64,000 nt of DNA from Corynebacterium sanguinis (GCF_007641235.1 NZ_CP038157.1:2108001-2172000), one strand, 5' to 3'; positions 50,051 to 63,182 are shown, counted from the stretch's first letter. Numbers and translations are program-made. Notes: generated from the letters alone by a model not told the origin.

Positions 50051-50338
50051 TTAGCGACGTTCCCAGCAATGCCTATGCCAGTGCCGACGCTCGTCGGCCC
50101 CACGCCCCGTTTCCCGCGGCCACGCCACCACGTGCGCAACACCCGGCGGGATGTTCTGGTTGCAGCCCGGGCAGACGTAAAACTTGGTGGCGGCCTGCGA
50201 CCCGATCTGGCGCACGCAGTAGATCTCTCCGTTGCTCCAGCGCGGGCCCTCGACGTGCTGCGTCCCGATGAACGTGGAGCCGTCCCGCGGCAAGACGTAA
50301 GCCGGGGTGGTGTTGTGGCGGCGGTTTCGCCGTGGCAT
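50051..50338 (-). CDS. Small putative zinc-binding protein
   Basis: A 95-residue basic protein. The N-terminus is Arg/Asn-rich (MPRRNRRHNTT). A possible metal site pairs CPGC (FYVCPGCNQNIPPGVAHVVAW) with HWHRHC near the C-terminus, resembling small zinc-ribbon or HNH-like folds. An HNH nuclease is possible because of the CxxC ... HxxxC spacing, but the central Asn/His pattern is not convincing. Homologues lie near nucS in other actinobacteria, as I recall. It ends 10 nt before the thiamine-binding gene and starts 17 nt after nucS. Function not known. Confidence 0.72.
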   Translation of the reverse strand: MPRRNRRHNTTPAYVLPRDGSTFIGTQHVEGPRWSNGEIYCVRQIGSQAATKFYVCPGCNQNIPPGVAHVVAWPRETGRGADERRHWHRHCWERR

Positions 50339-50355
50339 GAGACTTCCCCTTCTTC

Positions 50356-51048
50356 CTAGAACAGGCGCAGCTCGGTGGACTCGATGCCGCGCAGCTCGTC
50401 GTAGTCCAGCACGAGACAGCGAAAGCCCCTGTCCTCAGCCAGCGTGCGCGCCTGGGGCTTGATTTCCTGGGCCGCGAACACCCCGCGCACCGGCGCGAGC
50501 AGCTCGTCGCGGTTGAGCAGTTCGACGTAGCGGGTGAGCTGCTCCACCCCGTCGATTCCGCCGCGGCGCTTGACCTCCACGGCCACGGTGTGCCCGTTGG
50601 GGTCGCGTGCGAGGATGTCCACCGGCCCAATCGCCGTGGGGAACTCGCGCCGGATCAGGCGGTAGTCCGCGCCGAGGGTGTCAATGTGCTCCGCCAGCAG
50701 CTCCTGGAGGTGCGACTCCACCCCGTCTTTGACCAGGCCTGGGTCCTCACCGAGCTCCACCGCCGTCTCGCTGAGCACCTCCTCGATGCTGATGCGCAGC
50801 TGCTCGCCCTTGCCGTTTTCCACGATCCAGAGCTGCTCGCCGGTATCTTCGCCGTCGATATCGATGACCGCCTCTTCCTTTAAGGTGCAGGGCGGGGTCA
50901 TCCAGTTCAGTGGCTTGTAGGCGCGGTCGTCGGCGTGCACCGAGACGGAACCGTCCGCTTTGACCATGATGAGGCGCTTCGCGGACGGCAGATGGGCGTC
51001 GAGGCGGCCAACGTAGTCCACGGAACACTGAGCAATGACGAGGCGCAT
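50356..51048 (-). CDS. nucS: Mismatch-specific endonuclease NucS/EndoMS
   Basis: A 230-residue nuclease that cuts both strands at G-T, G-G and T-T mismatches in bacteria lacking MutS/MutL. The N-terminal dimer/DNA-binding domain includes [21 protein letters not shown] and NWMTPPC. The RecB-like nuclease domain has [38 protein letters not shown] (fragments [26 protein letters not shown]), with the catalytic Asp, ExK and Gln. The protein ends in LRLF, the type of C-terminal peptide through which NucS binds the replication clamp. ATG 51048 is leaderless behind TACTGT; the longer frame to 51180 is not conserved. Confidence 0.95.
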   Translation of the reverse strand: MRLVIAQCSVDYVGRLDAHLPSAKRLIMVKADGSVSVHADDRAYKPLNWMTPPCTLKEEAVIDIDGEDTGEQLWIVENGKGEQLRISIEEVLSETAVELGEDPGLVKDGVESHLQELLAEHIDTLGADYRLIRREFPTAIGPVDILARDPNGHTVAVEVKRRGGIDGVEQLTRYVELLNRDELLAPVRGVFAAQEIKPQARTLAEDRGFRCLVLDYDELRGIESTELRLF

Positions 51049-51086
51049 GGCCTCTACAGTACAAGCGCTGCTGCGCTCGATCGCGG

Positions 51087-51554
51087 TCAGGACCGGGAGG
51101 CGCGCCCGCCGCTCGGGCGCCCGGCGGGCATCTTCACCGCGCGGCGCATCTGGCGCACGTGAGGGGCGGATTCCAACCACGACACCAGCGCCATCCTCGC
51201 GCGGCGATCGCCCGCAAACTCAAAAGAGCCGTCCGGAGTGGAAAGGATCAGCACCTTGTCAATGTCGGGCATGATCTCTCGTTCCAGCTCGGACAGCTCT
51301 CGGAAACCGTCTACTTCGGTCATTCGCCGATCCAAAGCGACGTCGCTGCTAAAGGTTAGGGAGCGAAGCTTATAAAAGCGCAGACACTCGTCGTTGTAGC
51401 GATATACCCCGTGGCGCCAGCCGTGCACCCCGTCCGCGGGCAGGTTGCGCAGCAGGCCCTGGGAGCCGGTGTTGCGAAAGGAGACCAACCGCCACAGCGC
51501 CGCCAGCAGCACGATGAACCCCGCTGCCGCAATGACGCCGCCGATTAGCTCCAT
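51087..51554 (-). CDS. DUF2550 membrane-anchored protein
   Basis: A 155-residue protein with one N-terminal membrane helix ([20 protein letters not shown]) and a cytoplasmic domain of the actinobacterial DUF2550 family ([43 protein letters not shown]). Function unknown. It follows atpC in mycobacteria as well. The start ATG 51554 is fixed by AGGAG 6 nt upstream; a longer frame lies over the terminator. It is separated from atpC by a strong terminator, so it is probably transcribed from its own promoter in 51560-51660. Confidence 0.85.
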   Translation of the reverse strand: MELIGGVIAAAGFIVLLAALWRLVSFRNTGSQGLLRNLPADGVHGWRHGVYRYNDECLRFYKLRSLTFSSDVALDRRMTEVDGFRELSELEREIMPDIDKVLILSTPDGSFEFAGDRRARMALVSWLESAPHVRQMRRAVKMPAGRPSGGRASRS

Positions 51555-51661
51555 AAAACTACTCCTAGCTGTGAAAACAAGGCCACGAAAGCCACTTTTT
51601 GCCATTGTATCCGCAAACCCGTGTAAGCGGAATTGTCCGAAAGATCTAGGCCTTGAACATG

Positions 51662-51704
51662 AAAAAAGCAGCAACCCCCGAGTGAAACTGGAGTTGCTGC
51701 TTTT
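51662..51704. terminator. Bidirectional terminator after atpC
   Basis: AAGCAGCAAC and GTTGCTGCTT form a 10-bp perfect stem with a run of six T on the minus-strand exit (atp operon) and four T on the plus-strand exit. It is 32 nt past the atpC stop. Confidence 0.85.
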
Positions 51705-51735
51705 GTGCTTCGCGTGAAGTGAAGCGCGCGAGGAG

Positions 51736-52107
51736 TTAGCGGCCCGCGCGTCGCACGGCGGCAAGTTCTGCCTGGCCGCGCCACTTGCTCAGCTCGTCGT
51801 CGTCCTGGTTCGCGTTCAACTCTGCTTCCGAGGAGTCAACCTCGCTCGCGAGAGTCGCCCAGTCCGCCAAGACGGTGACCTTGTTGCCAACCACTGAGAG
51901 GAAGCCTCCCTGGACGGCAGCGACGATGCGCTCGCCGTCGACCGGGTTGATCGTGACAACGCCGTTGTCCTTAAGCTGACCGAGGATCGGTTCGTGGCCC
52001 GGCAGAATGCCGATCTCACCCTCGGTGGTCTGCGCGGTGACGATGCTGGCCTCACCGGTCCAGATCATGCGGTCAACCGAGACCAGTTGCACGGTGATGT
52101 CTGCCAT
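51736..52107 (-). CDS. atpC: ATP synthase F1 epsilon subunit
   Basis: A 123-residue central-stalk subunit that couples and regulates F1. The N-terminal beta sandwich is typical ([36 protein letters not shown]). The C-terminal helical arm is short ([32 protein letters not shown], fragment [15 protein letters not shown]), as in other actinobacteria, where inhibition by epsilon is altered. ATG 52107 is 10 nt after the atpD stop; the longer open frame runs back into atpD. Last gene of the atp operon, followed by a terminator. Confidence 0.95.
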   Translation of the reverse strand: MADITVQLVSVDRMIWTGEASIVTAQTTEGEIGILPGHEPILGQLKDNGVVTINPVDGERIVAAVQGGFLSVVGNKVTVLADWATLASEVDSSEAELNANQDDDELSKWRGQAELAAVRRAGR

Positions 52108-52117
52108 GGCGGCCCTC

Positions 52118-53629
<1,512 letters not shown>

Positions 53630-54604
53630 TTAGTCACTTTCTCCACTATCGGCCAGCGCACCCGCGCCGCCGATAATCTCGGTGATTTCCTGGGTGATTT
53701 GTGCCTGACGGGCTTGGTTAGCCTCACGGGACAGGTTGTTAGCCAGTTCCGTCGCGTTGTCGGTTGCGTTCTTCATCGCCGTGCGGCGAGAAGCCGACTC
53801 CGAAGCGGACGCCTCCAAGAACATAGAGTAGAGCGTCCGCGACACGTATGCCGGAAGCAGCTTGTCCATCAACGTGTCCGGGTCCGGCTCGAACTCCATG
53901 TCGGGCCCGACTTCGCCGGAGCTCGACAGCATGCCGTCCTGCTCGTAATTGAATTCCTCAAGCACGGGCTCGATCGGCAACAGCTGGTGCACGCGGGCCT
54001 CCTGGCTAAGCATGGAGACGAACTCGGTGTAGACGACGTGGACCTGGTCGAAACCAGGCACGCGCTCACCTTCCGCCGCGTTGACGCCCTCGCGCCACTC
54101 GACCGTGCCTTCGGAACCGGCGAGGAACCCGTCAATGAGGTGGCTCCGCACGTCGTGCGTTGCCTCCCACGACGGCTTCTGGGACCAACCGGTCCACGCG
54201 CCACCGATCTTCTGGTCACGGAACTTGTAGTGCGTCACGCCCTTGCCGCCGGCGACGAAGCGAACAACCTCATAGCCGGCTTCTTCTAGCATGCGCTCAA
54301 GCTCGGTTGCCTTCTTCAGCACGTTGTGGTTGTAACCGCCAGCCATACCGCGGTCGGAGGTGACCACGAGGATCGCCGCGACTCGACCGTTCTCACGCTC
54401 GTGGAGCATGGGGTGGTCGAGGGAGCTCGCGGCTGCGAGGCGCTCCATGACCTGTAGCAGCTCGTCGGCGTACGGCTTTGCCGCTTCGACTCGCTGCTGG
54501 GCCTTGGTGATCTGCGACGTCGCGATCAGTTCCTGGGCCTTGGTGATCTTCTTCGTTGAGTTGACGGACCGGATGCGGTCACGCAATTCGCGAAGTGTTG
54601 CCAT
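53630..54604 (-). CDS. atpG: ATP synthase F1 gamma subunit
   Basis: The 324-residue rotor shaft. The N-terminal helix MATLRELRDRIRSVNSTKKITKAQELIATSQI and the C-terminal helix SESASRRTAMKNATDNATELANNL (both shown in part by RIRSVNSTKKITKA and RRTAMKNATDNA) form the coiled coil in the alpha3beta3 core. The central domain has VTSDRGMAGGYNHNV. It carries an actinobacterial insertion in the middle (GGAWTGWSQKPSWEATHDV). It is 48 nt downstream of atpA. Confidence 0.96.
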   Translation of the reverse strand: MATLRELRDRIRSVNSTKKITKAQELIATSQITKAQQRVEAAKPYADELLQVMERLAAASSLDHPMLHERENGRVAAILVVTSDRGMAGGYNHNVLKKATELERMLEEAGYEVVRFVAGGKGVTHYKFRDQKIGGAWTGWSQKPSWEATHDVRSHLIDGFLAGSEGTVEWREGVNAAEGERVPGFDQVHVVYTEFVSMLSQEARVHQLLPIEPVLEEFNYEQDGMLSSSGEVGPDMEFEPDPDTLMDKLLPAYVSRTLYSMFLEASASESASRRTAMKNATDNATELANNLSREANQARQAQITQEITEIIGGAGALADSGESD

Positions 54605-54652
54605 GGTGTGTACTCCTCCCTTCCTGTAAGTAGAAGTGATCCAAGTGGTTGA

Positions 54653-56287
<1,635 letters not shown>

Positions 56288-56328
56288 GTTCTTCCTGCTC
56301 TCGGTAGATTGTTCCAGCATTGTATTTT

Positions 56329-57162
56329 CTAGTAAGCCGTCGTGGCGGCGAGGTCTGCCCGCATGCGCGCGATCTTGCCACGCGTGGAGCCGTCAATAAC
56401 CTCGTCGCCGACTCGGATCACCATTCCGCCGAGGAGGCTGGGATCAACCTCAGAGTGGATGGCGATCTCACGGCCGTAAATCTGCTCAAGCTTGCCAGCG
56501 AGCGTCTCGCGCTGGGAGTCAGAAAGCTCCTCAGCGGAGGTGACCCGAGCCGCCGTCTTGCCGCGCAGTTGCGCCACCTGGGTGGCCACGCCTGCGAGAT
56601 CGTCAATCGGGTTGCTCTCGGGCCGCCCGATGACCTGCAAGGCCAGGGCTTCGGTGAACATAGTCACCTTGCCGTAAATCACGCTAGCCAGCAGCCCGCG
56701 CTTCTTGTCCGCGGTTGCGGTGCGGTCAGACAGCAACTGGGCCAGCTGCTTTTCGTCCTCCAAGAGCACGGACAGTCCAAACAGCTCGTTTTCGACCTGT
56801 TCAAGCTGGCCCTGCTCCTCGGCCCCCATCAGCAGCGCCCGGCGCCCAAGGTTGATCAGCCCTTCGCGCAGTTCGCGCGGGGTGGACCATTCGCTCTTGG
56901 CCGCTTCGCTGAGCACCTTCTTCGTCGGCTCGGCAACCTTGCTGCCGAGTACGGCGTTCATGATGCCTTCGCGCTGGGATGCGTCGAGGGACTGATCCGC
57001 AACAGCGACACGCAGCGCGCGCTCGCGGTCAAGCTGGTCTACGACGAGAAACAGCTCTGTTCCGATCTGAGCGGCGGCGGCGACGGAATCGTCGGAGTTG
57101 CGGATCAGCTCTTCCAGCTGACCCTGTACCTGCTCTTGTGCTTCGCGACTAGCTGCCTTCAT
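56329..57162 (-). CDS. atpH: ATP synthase F1 delta subunit
   Basis: A 277-residue peripheral-stalk protein linking F1 to subunit b. The C-terminal half is the standard delta/OSCP domain ([25 protein letters not shown], fragment [17 protein letters not shown], and [20 protein letters not shown]). The N-terminal half is longer than in E. coli (about 177 residues). It starts as in C. glutamicum ([20 protein letters not shown]). It is 5 nt from atpF. Confidence 0.95.
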   Translation of the reverse strand: MKAASREAQEQVQGQLEELIRNSDDSVAAAAQIGTELFLVVDQLDRERALRVAVADQSLDASQREGIMNAVLGSKVAEPTKKVLSEAAKSEWSTPRELREGLINLGRRALLMGAEEQGQLEQVENELFGLSVLLEDEKQLAQLLSDRTATADKKRGLLASVIYGKVTMFTEALALQVIGRPESNPIDDLAGVATQVAQLRGKTAARVTSAEELSDSQRETLAGKLEQIYGREIAIHSEVDPSLLGGMVIRVGDEVIDGSTRGKIARMRADLAATTAY

Positions 57163-57167
57163 CTCGC

Positions 57168-57734
57168 CTACTTCCTCGTGGAAACGTTGTCGAGCTGGGC
57201 CAGGAAGTCGTCGATCGTGGAGGAACGGCGGGTCGACTCGGACAGCTCAGTGCCCAGCAACCGCTCGGCAAGAGTGATGGAGTTCTGGCCCATTTCGTTC
57301 CGCAGCTCGGAGATGACCTGCTCACGGGAAGCTTGCAGCTGCTTCTCCCCCGCCTCAACAATGCGGCGGGATTCGGCTTCGGCGTTGACGCGAGCCTCCG
57401 CCTCAATCTCCTTGCCCTTTGCGCGGGCAGCTTCGCGGATTTCAGCGGCCTCGGCGCGTGCCTCGGCGAGCTCTGCGTTGTTCTTCTCCAGGGCAGCCTT
57501 GGCTTCAGCCTGGGCGACCTGAGCACGCTCGATGCCGCCCTTGATTCGATCTTCGCGCTCCGCCAGCACTTCCTGGAACTTCGGAAGAACGAACTTCCAG
57601 AAGAGTAAGAAGACAACGACGAAGACGACCAACGACCAAACCACGTCGTACATGGGAGGCAGAAGGATGGACGGCTCGGTCTCGAGCGGAAGAGCACCTT
57701 CTGCAGCCACGTTATAAATGGTGACGTTTGTCAT
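57168..57734 (-). CDS. atpF: ATP synthase F0 subunit b
   Basis: The 188-residue stator subunit: a short polar N-terminus, one membrane helix ([20 protein letters not shown]) and a long charged coiled coil ([20 protein letters not shown], then many Glu/Ala/Arg heptads) that reaches F1. The C-terminal end contacts the delta subunit. It lies between atpE (48-nt gap) and atpH (5-nt gap). Confidence 0.95.
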   Translation of the reverse strand: MTNVTIYNVAAEGALPLETEPSILLPPMYDVVWSLVVFVVVFLLFWKFVLPKFQEVLAEREDRIKGGIERAQVAQAEAKAALEKNNAELAEARAEAAEIREAARAKGKEIEAEARVNAEAESRRIVEAGEKQLQASREQVISELRNEMGQNSITLAERLLGTELSESTRRSSTIDDFLAQLDNVSTRK

Positions 57735-57782
57735 AGGTTGCTCCTGATCTAAAAGGTGTACGGGATGTGAATTCGCGTTCTT

Positions 57783-58115
<333 letters not shown>

Positions 58116-58922
58116 CTAGTGCGAATCAGCGTGCAGCGACAGCTCGATGTACACCGCGGTCAAAAGAGCAAAGATGTACGCCTGCAGGAAGATGATAATC
58201 AACTCGTACAGGGTGAACAGCAAAGCTGCGATAAGCGTCAGGCCACTCACGGCCGTCCATGCGTTCAGCTGCCAGAAGAAGAAGTTGGTAGCCGAGTACA
58301 GAAGGACGAGAATTATGTGGCCTGCCAGGAAGTTCGCCATAAGGCGAAGTGCCAGTGTGACCGGACGCAGAACGAACGTCGAGAAGAACTCGATTGGCAC
58401 CACCAAGAGGTGGAGCGCAGGAGGCAGGTTCGGAATCACGAGCGAGTGCTTGAAGTACTTCGCGCCGTAGCGCTGCACGCCTGCGTAGATCATCGCGATG
58501 TAGGCCACAGCCGCCAGGACGATCGGCATGCCGATACGTGCGTTAGGCGAGATGTTGAGCCCCGGGATGATCGTTGCCGCGTTCATGAACAAGATCGTGA
58601 AAAAGATGGTTGCCAGCACCGGAAGGAACCGCTTGCCATCCTTCTTCCCCAGCGTGTCTTCAGCGATGTTGATGCGGACGAAGTCCACACCCATCTCTGC
58701 GACGTTCTGCAAGCCTTTAGGAACCAGCTGAGGCTTCCTGAAAGCAATAACAAAGAGAAGCACCAGGATTGCCGCCACTACAAGGCGGACGATCATGATG
58801 CGATCCAGTGCGAACCAACCATTAGCGAAGTCTTCGCCAATGATGTGGCCGTACGTTTGCCCCGGGAAAAATTCTGGACCAAGTGAGGGCGCGTGGAATG
58901 ACCCCTTAAAGCCCTCGGCCAA
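58116..58922 (-). CDS. atpB: ATP synthase F0 subunit a
   Basis: The proton-channel stator subunit. The essential Arg is in LRLMANFLAGHIILV. The conserved NISPNARIGMPIVLA and the end FLQAYIFALLTAVYIELSLHADSH (fragment LLTAVYIELSLHADSH) match C. glutamicum, as does the early block SFHAPSLGPEFFPG. There is no ATG before the conserved start. I propose TTG 58922 (268 residues); TTG 58997 and a CTG at 58937, which has GGGAGAG upstream, are alternatives, so the start is uncertain by about 25 residues. It is separated by 355 nt from atpI, a gap that likely holds the main operon promoter. Confidence 0.92.
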   Translation of the reverse strand: MAEGFKGSFHAPSLGPEFFPGQTYGHIIGEDFANGWFALDRIMIVRLVVAAILVLLFVIAFRKPQLVPKGLQNVAEMGVDFVRINIAEDTLGKKDGKRFLPVLATIFFTILFMNAATIIPGLNISPNARIGMPIVLAAVAYIAMIYAGVQRYGAKYFKHSLVIPNLPPALHLLVVPIEFFSTFVLRPVTLALRLMANFLAGHIILVLLYSATNFFFWQLNAWTAVSGLTLIAALLFTLYELIIIFLQAYIFALLTAVYIELSLHADSH

Positions 58923-59277
58923 AGTTGTAACGCTCAGCGTTCTCTCCCGTTCTCGGGCCGCATAACGGTTGAAATGCGGTGCGATGGACGTCTTCAAGAA
59001 GACTGTCTCCGCGGCGGACTCCGTCGCACATCAGCGACCGCGGGACAGGGGGAGCCTTGAAGTGAAATCCCCGCCAACACACAGGTGCGCACGCGGATAC
59101 CTCAAGTAAACCCAGCGGTTAGCCTAACAGGTCAACAACTTTTTGGCCGTCAACGGGGGGTGTGGGTTCTCTAGCGGAGATACACGTGTGCCCAGCACCC
59201 GAGCGCGTGGCCCGTTTACCCAGCGTAGCGCGCCTTGTAATTTGCATCACAGGGGGTGGGTTCAGCGCTGGATCACA
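58923..59277 (-). promoter_or_regulatory. Promoter region of the atp operon
   Basis: A 355-nt gap between atpI and atpB with no gene. On the minus strand, TTGACG (59153-59148), TTGACC (59135-59130) and TAGGCT (59126-59121) lie close together, but none of the pairs has a clean 16-18-nt spacer. The position and length point to the main promoter of atpBEFHAGDC. The exact boxes are unresolved. Confidence 0.4.
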
Positions 59278-59736
59278 CTAGCCGACGTAGCTGACCCGGG
59301 TGGTGATGACACCCCACGCCTCGGCGGCCAGGACGATCACGAGCGCGGCGATCGTCGTCACGCCAAATGCGAGGTGGTTGTAGAAGGTCAGCTCGCGGAT
59401 GAATAGCAGCACGAGGATAAGCACAACCATCTTGAGCAGCCAGCCGCCGAGCACCACGGCCATTGTGTTGGTCGGCGAGGTCCCGGAGGTCGCGAGAACA
59501 GACAGTGCGGTCAGCAGGACGAACCCGCCTCCCACGGCCGCGCCCATCAGCACGCCCCAGATCCCCTGCAGCCCGTAGACCCCACCCCACGCCATCAGCG
59601 ACAGCACGGTCAGCGCGACGAGCGCCCACGCGCCAAGGCGCAGGGCCCGGGTTAGCGGGCGGCGGGGGTCGTCGATATCGCTCACGTCCTCAACGTTGAG
59701 CGGCTGGGAGGCGGAGTGCTCAGAATTGGTGCTCAC
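59278..59736 (-). CDS. atpI: AtpI-like membrane protein
   Basis: A 152-residue protein with four membrane helices after a polar N-terminus (NVEDVSDIDDPRRPLTRALR). Helix content and position upstream of atpB match the actinobacterial AtpI family, which is thought to help c-ring assembly or ion supply. GTG 59736 lies 8 nt after TAGGCT (59750-59745), so it is probably leaderless. A large gap to atpB suggests it is only partly co-transcribed with the operon. Confidence 0.85.
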   Translation of the reverse strand: MSTNSEHSASQPLNVEDVSDIDDPRRPLTRALRLGAWALVALTVLSLMAWGGVYGLQGIWGVLMGAAVGGGFVLLTALSVLATSGTSPTNTMAVVLGGWLLKMVVLILVLLFIRELTFYNHLAFGVTTIAALVIVLAAEAWGVITTRVSYVG

Positions 59737-59835
59737 GGGCGTTTAGCCTACCGCCCGGCTGGGCCAATCCTGCAACCCGCCCGCGCGCGGTGTGGTTAGG
59801 GTGGGAGACAGAACATACTCGTTATAGGAGGACAT

Positions 59836-60513
59836 ATGACTAACAAAGCAGCTAACCATTCCACCGTCGCGATCATTGGCGCACACGGCAAGGTTGCACG
59901 CCTTGCCATCCCGCAGCTCGTGAAGCGCGGTTTTAAGGTTGCCGGGATTATCCGCAACCCGGAGCACTCCGCGGATATCGAGCAGGCCGGGGCGCAGCCG
60001 GTCGTCTTCGACGTCGAGGGCCAGAGCGCGGACGCGATGGCGGAGTTGATGCGCAGCTCGGGCGTCGACACGCTCGTGTGGGCCGCTGGCGCTGGTGGCG
60101 GCAACCCGCAGCGGACCTGGGCGGTCGACCGCGACGCGGCGATTCGCGCTATCGATGCCGCGCGCGAGGCGGGTGTCGGCCATATCGTGATGGTCTCCTA
60201 CTTCGGCGCGGGCGAGGACCACGGCGTGCCCGAGGACCACAGCTTCTACCCCTACGCCCAGGCGAAGACCGAAGCCGATGCCCACCTAGCCGCATCCGGG
60301 GTGAGCTATACCCTCCTGCGACCGAGCAAGCTTATCGACGCCCCCGCCACCGCACAGATCGACGCCGACGCGTCCGAGGGGTCCGAGGTGAGCCGCGCCA
60401 ACGTCGCTCACGCGATTGCGGCCGCCGTCGCCAACCCGCCAGCAGGGTCGCGAACGGTGGAGTTCAACGACGGCTCCACCCCGGTCGATGAGGTTTTTAG
60501 CGCGTCACGCTAG
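59836..60513 (+). CDS. NAD(P)-binding SDR-type oxidoreductase (NmrA/YwnB-like)
   Basis: A 225-residue atypical short-chain dehydrogenase: VAIIGAHGKVARLAIPQL (the GxxGxxA nucleotide loop) at the N-terminus, VWAAGAGGGNPQRTWAVD in the middle and YPYAQAKTEADAHL with the Tyr-x-x-x-Lys-like pair, as in YwnB/flavin-reductase-like proteins. Substrate unknown. The ribosome site is excellent (TAGGAGG, 5 nt before ATG). It sits between wecA and atpI, divergent to atpI, and overlaps wecA tail-to-tail by 17 bp. It is not part of the conserved prfA-atp order, so it may be a later insertion. Confidence 0.87.
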   Translation: MTNKAANHSTVAIIGAHGKVARLAIPQLVKRGFKVAGIIRNPEHSADIEQAGAQPVVFDVEGQSADAMAELMRSSGVDTLVWAAGAGGGNPQRTWAVDRDAAIRAIDAAREAGVGHIVMVSYFGAGEDHGVPEDHSFYPYAQAKTEADAHLAASGVSYTLLRPSKLIDAPATAQIDADASEGSEVSRANVAHAIAAAVANPPAGSRTVEFNDGSTPVDEVFSASR

Positions 60514-61645
60514 CCGCGCTGCGGCGCCCCCGCATCAACGGCACCGCGGTCAGCGCGGCGGCGCCGACGACGGCCACAACCGTCATCGCCAGCGCGATCC
60601 CGGCTGGCGCGATGGAAAAGCTCACGGCGCCAAACGCGACCGCGCTGACCCAGGCGTACAGCACGAGCACGGTGCGCCTGTGCGTGTGGCCGAGCGCTAA
60701 AAGCCGGTGGTGGATGTGGCCGGCGTCGGCAGTCGTGGGGCTTTGCCCCTTGGCCGCGCGGCGGATCACCGCCCAGACCAGGTCGATGACGGGAAGTGCC
60801 ACCGCGGCCAGCACCACCATCACGGGGCTGATCAGCGCGATGAAGTCGGCGGCGCCGTAGAGCGAGAGGTTGATCTTACCCGACGCGGAAATAGAGGCCG
60901 CCGCCAGCAGCAATCCGATGAGCATGGCGCCGGAATCCCCCATGAAGATGCGCGCGGGCTCGAAGTTGTGCGGTAGGAACCCCGCGCAGATCCCGACGAG
61001 GCCGGCGCAGATGATCGCCGGCGGGTAGGCCGACACGGCGCCGCCCTGGTCGTGCAGGATGGTCAGCGAGTACAGCAGGATCGCGCCGCCGGCGATCATG
61101 CCCAGGCCCGCGGCAAGGCCGTCGATGCCGTCGACAAAGTTCACGGCGTTGACCAGCACGACGGTAAACAGCGAGGCCACCATCATCCCCTGGACCTGGT
61201 CAAGGATGAAGGTGGTGCCGGAGCCGAAGGGGACGAAAAAGACCGTAAACGTCAGCCCCAGAAAGCTCATCAGCACCGCCGCGAAGCACTGCCCAAGGAA
61301 CTTGGTTGCCGCGCCGAGCTCGTAAAGGTCGTCGACAAGCCCGACGACGACGATGGCGAACGCGCCGGCGAGCACCGCCGTCATCTCGGGCGTGACGGGC
61401 GCGAAGCCGCGGGTCAGCGCGGGGAGCTGCTGGGCGAGGAACACCGCGGAGACGAACCCGGTGAACATTGCTAGCCCACCGAGCGACGGCGTGGGCTGCG
61501 TGTGCACGTCACGGGTGCGGATCTCGGCGATTCGGCCCGTGCGCACGAGAACGGAGCGCACGACTCCCGTCGCAAGGTACGTTATTGCCGCGGCGACGAG
61601 CAGGACTAGACCCAGCTCGCGCAGCGGCACTCCGGCGCCGCCCAC
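60497..61645 (-). CDS. wecA: Decaprenyl-phosphate GlcNAc-1-phosphate transferase
   Basis: A 382-residue membrane enzyme that transfers GlcNAc-1-P to a polyprenyl phosphate, starting the linker that joins arabinogalactan to peptidoglycan in mycolata. Eleven hydrophobic segments are visible. Catalytic motifs: VVGLVDDLYELG (DDxxD type), NAVNFVDGIDGLAAG and the cytosolic DAGHIHHRLLALGHTHRR loop. It begins with the GTG or ATG at 61645, immediately after the tsaC stop (61646), so both are one operon. Confidence 0.95.
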   Translation of the reverse strand: MGGAGVPLRELGLVLLVAAAITYLATGVVRSVLVRTGRIAEIRTRDVHTQPTPSLGGLAMFTGFVSAVFLAQQLPALTRGFAPVTPEMTAVLAGAFAIVVVGLVDDLYELGAATKFLGQCFAAVLMSFLGLTFTVFFVPFGSGTTFILDQVQGMMVASLFTVVLVNAVNFVDGIDGLAAGLGMIAGGAILLYSLTILHDQGGAVSAYPPAIICAGLVGICAGFLPHNFEPARIFMGDSGAMLIGLLLAAASISASGKINLSLYGAADFIALISPVMVVLAAVALPVIDLVWAVIRRAAKGQSPTTADAGHIHHRLLALGHTHRRTVLVLYAWVSAVAFGAVSFSIAPAGIALAMTVVAVVGAAALTAVPLMRGRRSAASVTR

Positions 61646-62305
61646 TTATGTCCTCCGGAGGCTCTCCGGGTCAAGGTTTAAGACTTCACCGATGCGCTCG
61701 GCGCTGATCGCTCCGTTGCGCAGGATCACCGGGCTGGGCCCTGAGATGTCGATAATTGTCGATGGCTCCCCCACCGTCGCTCGCCCGCCGTCGAGGTAGA
61801 CGGGCACGGCGTTGCCGAACTGCTGCCGCGCGGCAGACGTGGTCACGGGCGGCACGTTGCCGGTGAGATTGGCCGAGGACACGCCCATCGGCCCGACCTC
61901 GCGCAAAAGCTCGATCGCCAACGGCTGGTTCGGCATGCGCAGAAGGACGGTACCTCGGGTATCGCCGAGGTTCCAAGGCAGCGACGGGGCCTCGGGCACG
62001 ACGATGGACAGCCCGCCCGGCCAGAACGCCTCCACCAGCGTTTGCGCGGTGTCGGTGAACTCGCGCACCAGCCCCTGAATCGTGGACCAGGAGCCAACGA
62101 GGACGGGCACCGGCATATCGGGCCCGCGGCGCTTCGTGGCCAGCAGTTTGGCCACCGCGTCGTTGTTGAAGGCGTCGCAGCCGATGCCGTAGACCGTGTC
62201 CGTCGGCATGACCACGCACTGGCCCGCGCGGATGGCGTCTACCGCCGCCTTGATCCCGTCGGTACGCCCCGCCGGGGTGAGGCAGTCGTAGGTCTGGCTT
62301 GCCAT
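61646..62305 (-). CDS. tsaC: L-threonylcarbamoyladenylate synthase
   Basis: A 219-residue Sua5/YwlC/YrdC enzyme that makes threonylcarbamoyl-AMP for t6A37 of ANN-decoding tRNAs. Family motifs: CVVMPTDTVYGIGCDAFN, LATKRRGPDMPVPVLVG (KxR nucleotide site) and LLRMPNQP with GPMGVSSANLTGN. It lacks the C-terminal Sua5 domain, so it is TsaC type. The ribosome site GAAGGAG precedes the ATG at 62305. wecA follows without a gap, and prmC-prfA lie upstream on the same strand, as in mycobacteria. Confidence 0.95.
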   Translation of the reverse strand: MASQTYDCLTPAGRTDGIKAAVDAIRAGQCVVMPTDTVYGIGCDAFNNDAVAKLLATKRRGPDMPVPVLVGSWSTIQGLVREFTDTAQTLVEAFWPGGLSIVVPEAPSLPWNLGDTRGTVLLRMPNQPLAIELLREVGPMGVSSANLTGNVPPVTTSAARQQFGNAVPVYLDGGRATVGEPSTIIDISGPSPVILRNGAISAERIGEVLNLDPESLRRT

Positions 62306-62330
62306 AGTGCTCCTTCGTAAATGGTCGCGT

Positions 62331-63182
62331 TTAACGCTTCACTTTACTCGCGGTGACAAACCTAGCCCGCCCGGTGAGGTCGTCGAGGGGCTCGACATCG
62401 CTAAATGCTCCGCTAGCTGCGAGGACATCTTGGACGAGCTGCGAGGTCGTGTCGTCGTGCTCGATGCCAAGCGCCCCGCCTGGGGCGAGGAGGCGCGCCG
62501 CAACCGGCACGAGCCCGCGGATCGCGTCCATCCCGTCGGCTCCGGAAAACACCGCCTCGTAGGGGTCGTGGTGGACCTCGGCGCCGACATCTGGGCCGTG
62601 CGGCACATACGGCGGGTTCGAGACCACCAGGTCAACCCTGCCCTCAAGCTCGGACAGCAGCGCGGGGTCGGTCATGTCCCCCGCCACGACGTCTACGTTG
62701 ACGCCGAGCCGCTCAGCGTTCGCGCGCGCGTATCGACGCGCCGTCGCCGACGCCTCGACTGCGGTCACGCGGGCGTCGTCACGCGCGTGCGCGATGTAGA
62801 TAGCGAGCGCGCCGGAGCCGGTGCCGAGGTCAACAACGACAGGCGCGCTCGCCCCGGTCAGGCGGCGCACCGCCCAGTCCGCGAGGATTTCGGTTTCCGG
62901 GCGCGGGATGAACACCCCGGGCCCGACCGCGAGCTCGAGCGGGCCGAACGGGGCGCGGCCAGTGATGTGCTGCAGCGGCTCGCGCGCGGCCCGGCGCCTA
63001 ATTGCCTCGGCGAATCTCACCTGAAAGTTGGGCGCCGGCTCGGTGGAGTTCACGGCGAGCGGGGCGACGTCGAGAAGCCATGCGGCGAGCAGGCGCGCGT
63101 CGACCTCGGGCGTGTCCACCCCCGCGGCGCGCAGCATGTGCGCACCTCGGGCAACGAGCTCGCGCGTCTTACTCTGCCTCAA
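62331..63182 (-). CDS. prmC: Release-factor glutamine methyltransferase
   Basis: A 283-residue enzyme that methylates the Gln of the GGQ motif of RF1/RF2. The N-terminal helical domain ([27 protein letters not shown], fragment [18 protein letters not shown]) precedes the methyltransferase core: [16 protein letters not shown] as the SAM loop and the NPPY active site in [13 protein letters not shown] chose TTG 63182: it has AGGAG 4 nt upstream, overlaps prfA by 14 nt and gives the normal N-terminal length, while the first ATG would remove the first helix. The substrate gene prfA is directly upstream, so the pair is co-expressed. Confidence 0.94.
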   Translation of the reverse strand: MRQSKTRELVARGAHMLRAAGVDTPEVDARLLAAWLLDVAPLAVNSTEPAPNFQVRFAEAIRRRAAREPLQHITGRAPFGPLELAVGPGVFIPRPETEILADWAVRRLTGASAPVVVDLGTGSGALAIYIAHARDDARVTAVEASATARRYARANAERLGVNVDVVAGDMTDPALLSELEGRVDLVVSNPPYVPHGPDVGAEVHHDPYEAVFSGADGMDAIRGLVPVAARLLAPGGALGIEHDDTTSQLVQDVLAASGAFSDVEPLDDLTGRARFVTASKVKR

